Origin: Macrostomum hystrix
Taxonomy: Eukaryota > Platyhelminthes > Macrostomidae
Length of the DNA stretch: 64,000 nt
Assembly (NCBI GenBank): GCA_950097015.1
Contig: CATNEN010000038.1
Span: 18,052,001-18,116,000, forward strand
Reading direction: 5' to 3'
The notes under the pieces are model-generated. The model did no database searches, had not been told where the DNA came from, and was given only the letters and a program-made list of their open reading frames with translations. Shown here one piece after another: positions 34,565 through 64,000 of this stretch (position 1 is its first letter; each line of letters begins with the position of its first letter). Both the position numbers and the translations under genes were made by a program.

Positions 34565-35160
34565 GAGAAACTACTGGAACAAACAACAGTACCACAGAAA
34601 ATATCAGAACGAACAACAGTACCACAGAAACTACTAGAACGAACAACAGTACCACAGAAACTACCAGAACGAACAGCAGTACCACAGAAACTACCAGAAC
34701 GAACAGCAGTACCACAGAAACTACCAGAACGAACAGCAGTACCACAGAAACTACCAGAACGAACAACAGTACCATAGAAACTACCAGAACGAACAGCAGT
34801 ACCACAGAAACTACCAGAACGAACAGCAGTACCACAGAAACTACCAGAACGAACAGCAGTACCACAGAAACTACCAGAACGAACAGCAGTACCACAGAAA
34901 CTACCAGAACGAACAGCAGTACCACAGAAACTACCAGAACGAACAGCAGTACCACAGAAACTACTAGAACGAACAGCAGTACCACAGAAACTACTAGAAC
35001 GAACAGCAGTACCACAGAAACTACTAGAACGAACAGCAGTACCACAGAAACTACTAGAACGAACAGCAGTACCACAGAAAATACCAGAACAAACAGCAGT
35101 ACCACAGAAACTACTAGAACGAACAGCAGTACCACAGAAACTACCAGAACGAACAGCAGT
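34565..35160. repeat. minisatellite, 30-bp unit
   Basis: About 20 copies of 'accacagaaactaccagaac' plus 'gaacagcagt', with a block of 'ctactagaac' variants at 34960-35120. The long minus-strand frame (VVLLFVLVVS repeats) is an artefact of the unit. It probably lies in the 5' intron or spacer of the ASB-like gene. Confidence 0.95.
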
Positions 35161-35279
35161 TGATGAAAAAATATATTTGAAGTCTATAATAAGTAAAACT
35201 AGTTCTTAACCGAGTAAGAAACAAAGTCCACGAAATATATACGTAAAACACCGGCGTTAACAAAAAGGCAGAACCACAT

Positions 35280-36670
35280 ACTCAACAATAGTACAGTATT
35301 TATTTACAACAAAAAAGCTTACAGTTTTCGACATACAGTACGTATCGTGCACACTTTTTTTTATCGAAATGAAGACAAATTTAACGAAGACAAAACTGAT
35401 GAAAGCAAGCAAAACAACTAGCGCAGAAATACGAATATAACAGCAAGCTTATAAGCTTATAACCGACTTTGCAAACCCAACACCACACGGGAAACGGCTA
35501 AGTAGCCGTTCAGAATTGATGATTTTTAATTCAATACCACAAAAAACTATAATCCGAGATATAATGGCAAGGCAAGCAATTATAAGCGAAGCGGATTTTA
35601 GCGGAATTAAATGAAAAAAGCGAGTTGAAAAATTAAGCAAGCAAATAAGCTTATTTAGAGATGGCAGAACCAAAAAATGGAAAAATGGAAAATAGAGTAG
35701 CAGTTAAAAATCAACAGAAAAAACATGACGCTAAACGAGATTGAACAAATGAGCAACAATAATATATATAATGCAAATTATACACTAGGAGAGACCACAG
35801 CCGGATCAATGTAATCACCAAGTTAAAATGAAACAAAACAGAAACAACTTTAGTGAAACGAAAATCAGAAAATATGTTTAACAATAATATTGCTCTTCGC
35901 GCAAGACATTTTTCGATCTGAGTAGCAGAAATAAAACAATTAAATGGATTGAAAAGACATAAATAAAAACGAATATTTACAAACTTGGAAAGCAATACAG
36001 TTATTAACAACCATTGAAACAAAGACTTGGGACCAACCGTAGTACACCCTTAAAATGATTTAAAAACGGAATGGCCATTAACTATTATATACAAAGTAAA
36101 TGAAAACTCTAAAAGAAACTACAGGACCATTGCGAAAAGAAACACTTTGCTGTTGTATCTAATTACGAACTGAATATTGAAATTATTTCTATGAAAACCG
36201 AATTTGAATTTTCGCCAAAAGCAGTCGATAGGTATAACAAAAAATTTCATGCAAAAAAAAGTTAGAATATGTATTTTTGCAAAACTTAAAGTTATTTGGT
36301 ACGATACTAGTAATATTTTTAGTAGATTTAAGATCTAGTAGGAAGACCTAAAGTGCGCACATTCTACCGATATTTAGAGCACAATAAACATTAAAACACG
36401 ATTCATAAAACGCATTAGTTAGGTACAGCAAAATACACACACCATCATAACACCATCGGCACACAATCAAAATAGGATGAAAAAATGAATGAAGAACTGA
36501 ACAAGAACAAAATAAAATAAAACAAATGTTACTAAATAAACCCCGAAACTATACAAACTGTCAATCATTCGACAAGTTCTGAATAGTTCAGTAGTCTCAT
36601 GCATGAGAAGGCTACATGAGAACGAACGTCCATGGACACTACAACACGCAGAGAGACCATTGAGCAGTGC
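35280..36670 (-). other. probable 3' UTR of IRE1
   Basis: Directly follows the IRE1 stop at 36671. It is T-rich on the sense strand, without exons or arrays. An AATAAA on the minus strand at 35304-35299 could end the transcript. The first exon of the ASB-like gene might also lie near the low-coordinate end. Confidence 0.4.
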
Positions 36671-56201
<19,531 letters not shown>

Positions 56202-57298
56202 GGCTGGGGCTTTATGGATCAAAAGGAATTTCTGGCGCAGCTTAAGCTCTGCAGCTTCAATTTAAATTGCTTTTGTTGTCCACGATGTTGATTGCTTTCA
56301 ACTGAATTCTAGAATAGGAACAAAAAATATAGTAATAGATTAATCAGTAGCTATATAAGTGCTTATTGTGTTCAACTAATGCACACTACACTGAACACCT
56401 TTATGGCCTTAGTTTGACATTTTGTTATAGTTCCAAGACATTTCTAGCAAGTGAAAAAATGAGTTTGTTGAGTTTAGATTTATTAAAAGACTAGGCAATA
56501 TTTTATATATATACTGAAGTTCAATGTTTACTAATAAAATAGTAAGTTTTAGAAGCTTGCAAAAACAAACAAGCAAGTGATTGAACAAATGTGTCAAAAA
56601 GCAAAATCACTTTAAAATAAAATTTACAAATTTAAAAATGCACAAAAAGACAAATAAAAATCTAGACCTAATTATAGGGACTACAAATGGAAAAAAAGAA
56701 ACAATGATATAAAAAATTCTATTTTGTGTTGAAAAAAATAACATAAATTTTTTGTTTAGAAAATAAAGCCTACTATCAACAGAAAGAAGATAAAATTTAC
56801 TTTACAACAAGTGTTTATATGCTAGGCTACAATTAGTGCAAAAACAAAAAGTTATACAGTGCTTAAGTTTTTTTAAGTATTTGCTGTGTGATTGAAATTT
56901 AGAAAAAACTACCTTATATAGAACTTAAAAATATTACTAATGCATTGATACTGAAATAAACAAATTAAAAATGAAGAAAGAGGATATAAAAATATATACT
57001 AACACTTCTTTTTAGTAAAAGAGTTGTTTTACTTTGTGAATTTTTTGGTTGATATTTTCTTTTTCTTTTTTTTCAATCATTGTTTATAGTGTTTTCCAAG
57101 TATATCCTATCAAAATTTAATGTAGAATTCTAAGTAGAATATGATATACTCAAACCTTTTTATTTTCTTTTAGCAGAATCTCCCGGAAACATGTTTCTCT
57201 AATGTACCCCCTTTACACATTTCAGATCACTTTTGCAATGAACTGTAAATAGTAAATTGATGTCTATGCGATGTCTATTTGTTAAGCTATGGAATAGG
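56202..57298. other. IRE1 5' flank, AT-rich, no gene seen
   Basis: Start of the 4.3-kb divergent spacer between IRE1 (minus) and IFT122 (plus). No core promoter could be assigned with confidence. Confidence 0.45.
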
Positions 57299-57300
57299 TA

Positions 57301-57941
57301 GGGTAATGTATCATCAACCGAACAGTGTATCATCAAAACTGAACAAAAATTTTGACTCCTTCCTTGGTCTTGTGCAAGACAGAAACAAGCTATTGTGTTT
57401 CATAGAACAACTAATTTGAAAGTTGAAGAAATTATCTACAAGCGGAGGCATGATGTGCAATGAAGCATTAAGAGGAAAGAAAGATATTGATGTTTCAGTA
57501 GAATTTTTTATTGCAAAAGCATACTTTTTAACAACATTTTTTCAGTATGTACTTTAGACAAAGATTGTATATGGTTGCTTGCCAATTAAATGACCATAAA
57601 TGTAGTTATTTATAGAGCATGAAAAATGCTTTCAAATGACATAATTCATGATAGTTCACTCCTTAAAATAAGATTAAACCACTCACTCAAATTGTAAAAC
57701 CAAACATCAAATTCTCTGTTTGGTTTGAAGATACATGAAAATCATTGTTCAGTTTTAGATAAAAAGCAGTGAATAACTTTTTTCTATTTGATAAAAGAGC
57801 AAAAGCAGATACTTTTTAGAAAGATGTAACTGTTTTCTATAACTTGGCTTTTGATTTATCATCATATCTTAAATAGAAATCTGTAGCTTAGGTTTGAAGT
57901 TAAAAAATACACATTCTTGTTTGGTTGATGATACATTACCC
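57301..57941. mobile_element. MITE with TA target duplication (mariner-like)
   Basis: Terminal inverted repeats GGGTAATGTATCATCAACC (57301-57319) and its complement (57923-57941) extend to about 25 bp with one mismatch. They are flanked by TA on both sides (57299-57300 and 57942-57943). It is 641 bp with no transposase frame. TA duplication and size suit a non-autonomous Tc1/mariner element. Confidence 0.7.
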
Positions 57942-57951
57942 TATGGCTTTG

Positions 57952-58658
57952 CCATAGTCCGGATCATGCTGGACTTACGCAGGAGGAAAAATCCAACATT
58001 TTTGGCACTTACGCCAGACTTATGCAAACCAAAAAAGGTCCCTCTGACTTACGCCACCCAAAAAAGGTCCTTCACAATTCTTGTTAATCCATGTCTCTTT
58101 ATCGGCCTCCTTGCTTGCTGCCCTTGACTATTACATTGATGTCTCTCTCACTCTAACCAGCATGTAACACACTAAAAGTGGGGAACGAACCTCGCGCTGG
58201 CAGACCGAGACCGGTTTCTGGCTAGATGATTCACAATTATTCAGTGATTAATTAAATTCAGAAGTTGCAACTGTTTAAAAATGTCACAAGTTGCAAATTC
58301 TGAATCAAGTATCAAAGTAAGCATCTTAAAGCTAAAAAAACTTTTGCTATCCTACAATAGATATTCTGCTATCTCATTTATACAAACTGCAATATTTTAA
58401 TGAACTTTGTTTTAATGCTGCTCCTTAACATCATAATTAACGCAAATGTGTTATGTTCTATAGTGATACATTTGATTGTGAATGATCTCATTTGTGCTAA
58501 CATTTACGCCACTTGATTTATACCATGTACTTACGCCAAGCACTTACACCAAGGCACATTTTGGCCTATACTTACGCCAAGCACTTACGCCAGCCTCCGA
58601 TCCCAAACCAGATTTACGCCGGAGATCTCCGGCATAAACGACATGATCCGGACTATGG
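57952..58658. mobile_element. MITE with 8-bp target duplication (hAT-like)
   Basis: Perfect 17-bp inverted repeats CCATAGTCCGGATCATG (57952-57968) and its complement (58642-58658) are flanked by identical 8-mers TGGCTTTG at 57944-57951 and 58659-58666. The 707-bp interior holds repeated 'acttacgcc' nonamers near both ends (for example about 57972, 58006, 58049, 58528, 58570 and 58581), probable transposase-binding sites. No transposase frame. An 8-bp duplication is typical of hAT elements. Confidence 0.8.
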
Positions 58659-58666
58659 TGGCTTTG

Positions 58667-59701
58667 CCACTTCTTTAAAGACAAATGATTGTGAATAGTT
58701 TTATGAATAGTAGATTGTGAATAGTAGATTCTTTTATATTGTGAACAAATAAACATGTCTTGTTTGCTATCATAAACATATGATAGCAAATTAGTAAATT
58801 TTATTTTTAATACTAAGTGTTAATAGAAGATATATAGGCCTATATTCCATAGTGTAGATTAAAAATTAAAATGTTATTGTAATTTTTTTGTTTTCTAAGT
58901 CAAATCTATCTGGTCATTTGGATCACAGCCTCTTATGGTAAAAATACATTACAAAAACAACTAAAATGTTGATCAAAAAATTGTTATAACTTTTTTATTG
59001 CTTGACCAATTTTGATGAGTGAGGTGTCTTTTAACTCAGACAAGCAAGATCTGTAACATAAGAAAAAAAACATGGATTTTTTTAATTTCTCACTGAAGTC
59101 CCTACTAATTACACTTAGTTTCATTAATATCTAGTATATATTTTACAAGTGGGTGAAAATGAAAATATCTTAAAGGTTAAAGCCAACCAATTTAGGCCAA
59201 AAAATTACAGATGAAAATGATTATGGCAGAAACAATGGCTAAGCTAACCTTTCTCACATTGTTTTCTGCTTAATTTCTTGCACTAGAAACATTTAGGAAA
59301 TGGGCCTAAAAGACTACATATATATTTAAAAAATATTGTTTAATCCTATGGTTGTGGACAGTTTTATTTACTAATAAGTGTAATAACTTCAGAATCAAAG
59401 GACTGAAGCAAAGGCTTTAATTGTAGAAGCAATATATCGAATATTTCAGGAAATTCGCGGGAAAGAAAGTGGTAAAGTTTTGCAGGAGATAACATGTCTT
59501 GGCCCTCGGAACCTAAAAGAATATAGATCGAAACTTACACCTCCCAATTGGCTTACTCCTTTATCAGACAAAAATTATAAATATAGAAATATGAAAACAT
59601 AGCACCTAAGAAAATTATTAAATAAGGCTTTTAATTCACAAAGCATCAATACGGATTCAAACTGGCTGCATAGACCAGCATGCTTACTCGGCTCAGGGGA
59701 T
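58667..59701. other. AT-rich intergenic, nothing recognised
   Basis: No exon. A weak reverse tRNA-like B box (ggattcaaact) at about 59650 may be a SINE relic. Confidence 0.4.
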
Positions 59702-59710
59702 TATGTAAAA

Positions 59711-60204
59711 GGCAGTGCTTATCCCCACGGTACCGTAGAAATAATTTTTGTCTTATTCCTACGGTACCGTGGGAATAATTTCCTGCTTATCCGCACGGCA
59801 CACTGACGAGATAGCTGTCCTATCTTCTATCTTTTTATCATGACTGCAATTTTCCTTTTTTTCTTCCGGTTTTTAAAAGCAAGTAAACAAATTAAAGTTT
59901 TCTGCTTTTTTCGCAAGTAGTTACCCAATATGGTGGCTTTTTTAAGTATATAAAATATATATTTCTAATATTTATATATTCAAAAGAATACAACTGAAGT
60001 GTGTATTTTTCTAATCTTATAGCTCAAGCCTTCTAAGTCTATAATCCAGTCTATTACTTTATTCTAGGCCAAGTTAAAATAGGTCCATAAAAAATGTCTG
60101 ACAGTGCCAACGGAATATGTTAAAGATAGGACAGCTATCTCGTCAGTGTGCCGTGCGGATAAGCAGGAAATTATTCCCACGGTACCGTGGGGATAAGCAC
60201 TGCC
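59711..60204. mobile_element. MITE with 82-bp inverted repeats and 9-bp target duplication
   Basis: The right arm (60123-60204) is the reverse complement of the left arm (59711-59826). The left arm differs by a 34-bp internal tandem duplication around 'ggtaccgt'. Element ends are GGCAGTGCTTATCCCCACGG. Identical 9-mers TATGTAAAA flank it (59702-59710 and 60205-60213). No coding frame. A 9-bp duplication and long arms suggest a Mutator-like element, but the superfamily is not proven. Confidence 0.8.
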
Positions 60205-60486
60205 TATGTAAAAAGAAATCTGAGAACAACACGGAGCACATTTAAAAGGTAGCATATTTAAAACAAAAAATAAAAGAAAAAGTAAAAAAATGCAAGTTTT
60301 TATTAGTCATAAAATGCTTAAAAAAATAAAATGAAAACTTTTCGTCGGCAGCATACATTTAAATAAAAATATTTACACTAACAACAGCGCCAATTCGTTT
60401 TGAAATATTTTAGATTTCTACATTTTTGCCTCCTGCAGAGTGCTACAATATCTTTTAATCCGCAATTTCAACAATACGGTTGATCA

Positions 60487-63400
60487 ATGAAAACGGAATC
60501 CTTATGGATAGACAAAGTCGTCGATCGCGAAAAGATTGACCAATGGTGAGTTTGGAACAATTCGCGCCAAATGAGTATACTGAATTCGATCATTTAAACT
60601 TCCCATCACCCTCGAATTTGCTGTATGTGAGGATTTTACAGTTTGTATTCTGCAGAGCTAAAAGGAGCAAAATTTTGACTTTTTTCTAACGAGACAAAAA
60701 GAAAAATAATACTTGTATTTGTAAAGCTTCGTATATTTCTTCAAATTTTCAGTATATGGGACCTGTGCTTTAGTCCGGACGGTACACAGATAGTAGCGGC
60801 TGCCGGCAGCAGAGTTTTGGTGTACAACGCAGAAGATGGAACCTTAATTCAAGCTCTGAAGGGTCACAAGGAGGCTGTCTATTGCGTCACATATTCAAAG
60901 GATGGAAAGCGGTTTGCCAGCGGATCGGCTGACAAGATGGTGATTATATGGGCTACGAAGCCGAAGTTGGAGGGAATTTTAAAGTATTCGTAAGTGAAAA
61001 ATCTATAAAATTCTGGATACTATTTCATTGAATGAAATTGAAGGACTACATAACATTAACTTTTCAGACACAACGACAGCATCCAGTGCTTGGCATTCAA
61101 TCCGCTCAGTGGCCAACTGGCGTCATGTGCGTGCACCGATTTCGGACTTTGGTCGCCAGAACAGAAATCTGTCAACAAGAGCAAAGTAGCCGCTAGAGTC
61201 ACCTGCTGCAGCTGGACTAAAGACGGGCAGTACCTGGCTGTGGGCTTGTTCAACGGTGTCATCAGCATCAGAAGCAAGGCAAGAAAACAAATTTCTATCA
61301 ATAAAATTAAACGCAGAATTTCCGAAAATAGAACTCGTTTTGCATTACACATCTGATTCATTCCAGACTGGCGAAGAGAAACGCAAGTTCGAGAGACCCG
61401 GTGGCGCCCTCAGCCCAGTTTGGTCACTTGAATGGTGCCCCTCAAAGTGAGCCAAAGCACATGCAACGTCATTATTTTAGTTCGTAACTTTTAAATTGAA
61501 ATGGTTCGACAAAACAAAGCTGCTTGTTAACTTACTAACTTATACAGAGACGATAAACTGTACACTCTGGCAGCGGCAGACTGGGGCCAAAAAGTTGCCT
61601 TCTACAGGTTGCTGGAAAAGTCGGTAAGTGATAGAAAACTTTATTCAAAAAATTCACAGTTTCCTTTTGCCAGTCACTAATTACTATGCATATGATATAC
61701 GCTCGTATATAAAAAAGCGAACATTTATCCTTAATCTCAGGTGACCGAGAAGACAGTAAACTATGACCCGGCCTGCATCAGCTGGTTTCACACCGGTGAT
61801 TTTGTACTAATCGCTGGGTCAAATCACGAGTGCAACCTGTACACTAGAGACGGTACTAAGCTAGGCTTGGTGGCCAAGACTGACTCCTGGATCTGGGCAT
61901 GTCGCAGCCAGCCCGGTGGAAACGGCGTTGTGATTGGCTGCCAGGATGGCACCGTGGCTATGTACCAGCTGCAGTTCAGTACTGTACACAGCCTATACAA
62001 GACACGCTACGCTTATAGGGACAACATGACAGACGTGATTGTGCAACACCTGCTGTCTGAGGATAAAGGTTAGTGCGAGTTAAAGCTTTATTACCTCTGC
62101 TTTTTAACCTGTATCAATAAATCAGGCATGTCCACTTGGATGAGATTTCAATGCTGGCACGGGGTCAACTATCAAAGATCAACCCCTCACAGTCCGCATC
62201 AAGAACCGGGACATGGTGAAGAAGATTGCAGTCTACAAAAATCGCCTAGCGGTGCAGCTCACGGAGGTCATTATTATCTACGAGCTGCAGTCGGACGATC
62301 CCAACGACATGCACTACCGGATTAAGGAGAGGATTAACAAGGCCATCGAGTGCAATCTGTTGGTAGTCGCCACAAATCACCTGATGGTTTGTCAGGTGAG
62401 AACTGGGTGATTAACTTCACATTGATACCAGAAGGTCTATTGGGAGGGACAAAGTAGTCATCAGAGTCTTTCATAGATAAATACGGCATAAAAGTTTTTT
62501 TTCCAGTTCTGTTCTGTTTTTGACGGACAAGACTATTTCGCACACTTTTAGGAGAGGCGACTGCAGTGCTACAACTTCCGCGGAATCAAGGAGCGCGAGT
62601 GGCTGCTGGACTCGCCAATTCGCTATACGAAAGTCCTGGGCGGCTCGCCCAATAAGGAGGGCCTGCTCATCGGAATGAAGAACGGCCAGATCGTGAGCAT
62701 CTTCCTGGACAATCCGTTCCCCGTCCAGCTGCTGAAGCAGGCTTCTTCAGTTCGCTGCTTAGACATCAACTGTACGCGGGACCGGCTGGCTGTGATTGAC
62801 GAGCACCAGACGCTCATGGTGTACGACCTGAAGACCAAGGACCTGCTGTATCAAGAGCCCAATGCTAATAGCGTCGCTTGGAACAGCATCAACTCGGACA
62901 TGCTCTGCTTCTCAGGCAACGGAACGCTCAACATCAAGGCGGCCAATTTCCCAGTGCATCAGCAGAACATGCAAGGCTTTGTTGTAGGCTTCACCGGCTC
63001 AAAGATCTTCTGCTTGAATGTCTACTCGATGTCGTGCGTAGATGTGCCCCAGAATGCGCCAATGTACCAGTACCTGGAGAAGAAGCAGCTGAAGGAGGCC
63101 TATCAGGTGGCCTGTTTAGGTGTAACCGACAGCGACTGGCAAGCCTTGGCCACTAGCGCACTGATGGAGATGAAGTTGGACATTGCCTTTCTAGCCTACG
63201 CCAGGCTGAAGGATATCAAGTTTCTCCAGCTGATTTATCAGATTCGCGTGAGTTAAATCTGAGATCCCTGAGCTCGATTCCGCGGCGAGGCCACATTCAT
63301 TTGGGGCGCAGCCGCGGAGAGAAGCTATTTGTGCAATTGCCGCAATTGAGGCCAACCTTCAAGGCACAGTGAAAGTGTACACTACCTGACGCTGAGAAAG

Positions 63401-64000
63401 TCAGGGCAGATGTACACACCTGTGTGAGCGTGTGCCTGCATTGCATACAGTATCTGTGCGGTGTGTACTGACCTCGTTCTCTGCGGCCTGCTGCCCTCCT
63501 GAAACTATTATTTTATTGTCAGTATTTCTCTTGAAGGTTTCATAAGGTAAACGTAATCTACTGAGTTCGTACCAAAATTATTTAGGCTAAAGCCGCGGAT
63601 AGAATACTTGTTATGCAATAAAAGCTCATCGGTGCAAAACCTCGAAGGTACTCGTACAACGACAATGTACTGCCTGACAATGAGAAAGTCGAGGCAGATT
63701 TACACCCCTTATGAGTGTGTGTGCTCAGAGGTCAGCGGAAGGCACAGAAATAAACTGCAGGCCTAATGATTACTTACTGATGTGTCAGAGTCCAGATTCC
63801 TCTTGCAAACACCCTAACAAACACGAAACAGGAGCGCCAACGTCGGGGCGAGAACGACAGCCGGGTCTTCCTTGGCGACATCTACTCCTATATGGGAAAA
63901 TTCGCCGAGGCGGCTAAAAAGTACAAAGAGGCCGGCCAAGAGCACCGGGCGATGAACATGTACACGGACCTAAAGATGTTCGACCTGGCGAAGGACTACA
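60487..64000 (+). CDS. IFT122: intraflagellar transport protein 122 (IFT-A), 5' part
   Basis: Core subunit of IFT-A, which drives retrograde ciliary transport and admits membrane receptors into cilia. Exons: 60487-60545, 60753-60989, 61068-61278, 61367-61446, 61548-61623, 61741-62068, 62193-62395, 62552-63247 and 63832-64000 (runs off the window); every junction keeps frame. Two WD40 propellers: [63 protein letters not shown], then [79 protein letters not shown]. The start of the helical TPR-like region follows ([38 protein letters not shown]). Exon 3 ends with a GC donor (AAG|GCAAGA). Intron 8 contains two SINE 1 copies. Confidence 0.97.
63268..63512 (+). mobile_element. SINE family 1 in IFT122 intron 8
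   Basis: Partial head (gagctcgattccgcggcgag), then the full family body and an ATT-rich 3' end. Sense to the gene. Confidence 0.85.
63588..63780 (+). mobile_element. SINE family 1, second decayed copy in IFT122 intron 8
   Basis: Contains 'gctaaagccgcggatagaat', 'tgtactgcctgacaatgaga', 'aagtcgaggcagatttacac' and 'gtgctcagaggtcagcg', all diverged from the family body. Confidence 0.65.

Noticed and set aside
34515-35135. 206-codon minus-strand frame VVLLFVLVVS repeated
   Set aside because: Looks like membrane protein but is only the 30-bp array read in one frame.
59640-59700. Reverse tRNA-like segment
   Set aside because: Only a B-box-like element is clear; no cloverleaf could be drawn.

Overview
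The window is metazoan nuclear DNA. Genes are split by GT-AG introns, there are two tRNA-derived SINE families, a Ty3/Gypsy remnant and several short inverted-repeat transposons, and tandem repeats are extremely abundant. Cilia-building (IFT122) and stress-signalling (IRE1) genes exclude bacteria and viruses. The repeat load and the secreted lectin/LU-domain genes would suit a free-living flatworm or another lophotrochozoan, but no sequence here proves the species.

Layout. 1-24 kb is an accessory, repeat-rich region. It holds small secreted or membrane genes and their broken relatives: a Ly6/uPAR (LU)-type membrane protein (5.5-6.3 kb, minus), a fucolectin/F5-8C-like lectin (9.3-9.95 kb, minus), a degraded multi-LU gene (11.9-13.0 kb, plus), an intact C-type-lectin + PAN-like gene (20.9-21.6 kb, minus) and its pseudogene copy (2.6-3.3 kb, minus). 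Between them lie SINEs, a 1.5-kb solo LTR with a 6-bp target duplication, a truncated Gypsy pol 3' end and four minisatellites.

24.4-56.2 kb is a head-to-tail run of three minus-strand housekeeping genes. They are IRE1/ERN1 (13 exons, about 1,500 aa, with unusual N-terminal acidic/Ser and C-terminal polyQ extensions), an ankyrin/SOCS-box (ASB-like) gene, and PFAS (FGAM synthase, 7 exons, about 1,444 aa). I rebuilt exon borders from splice sites and phase, and every junction listed keeps frame. Almost every intron longer than about 400 bp holds a private minisatellite (unit 15-53 bp), a SINE, or both; introns shorter than about 250 bp hold neither.

56.2-60.5 kb is a divergent intergenic region with three non-autonomous DNA transposons, each with terminal inverted repeats and target-site duplications (8 bp, TA and 9 bp). 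60.5-64 kb carries the 5' two-thirds or so of IFT122 (plus strand), including one GC-AG intron, and runs off the window.

The most interesting signals are the intron-by-intron minisatellite pattern, a 2,385-bp IRE1 intron that is open in frame up to its acceptor TAG, a PFAS intron whose array begins at the splice donor itself, the duplicated lectin/unknown gene pairs, and the MITE cluster. No CRISPR array, prokaryotic operon or functional RNA gene was found.
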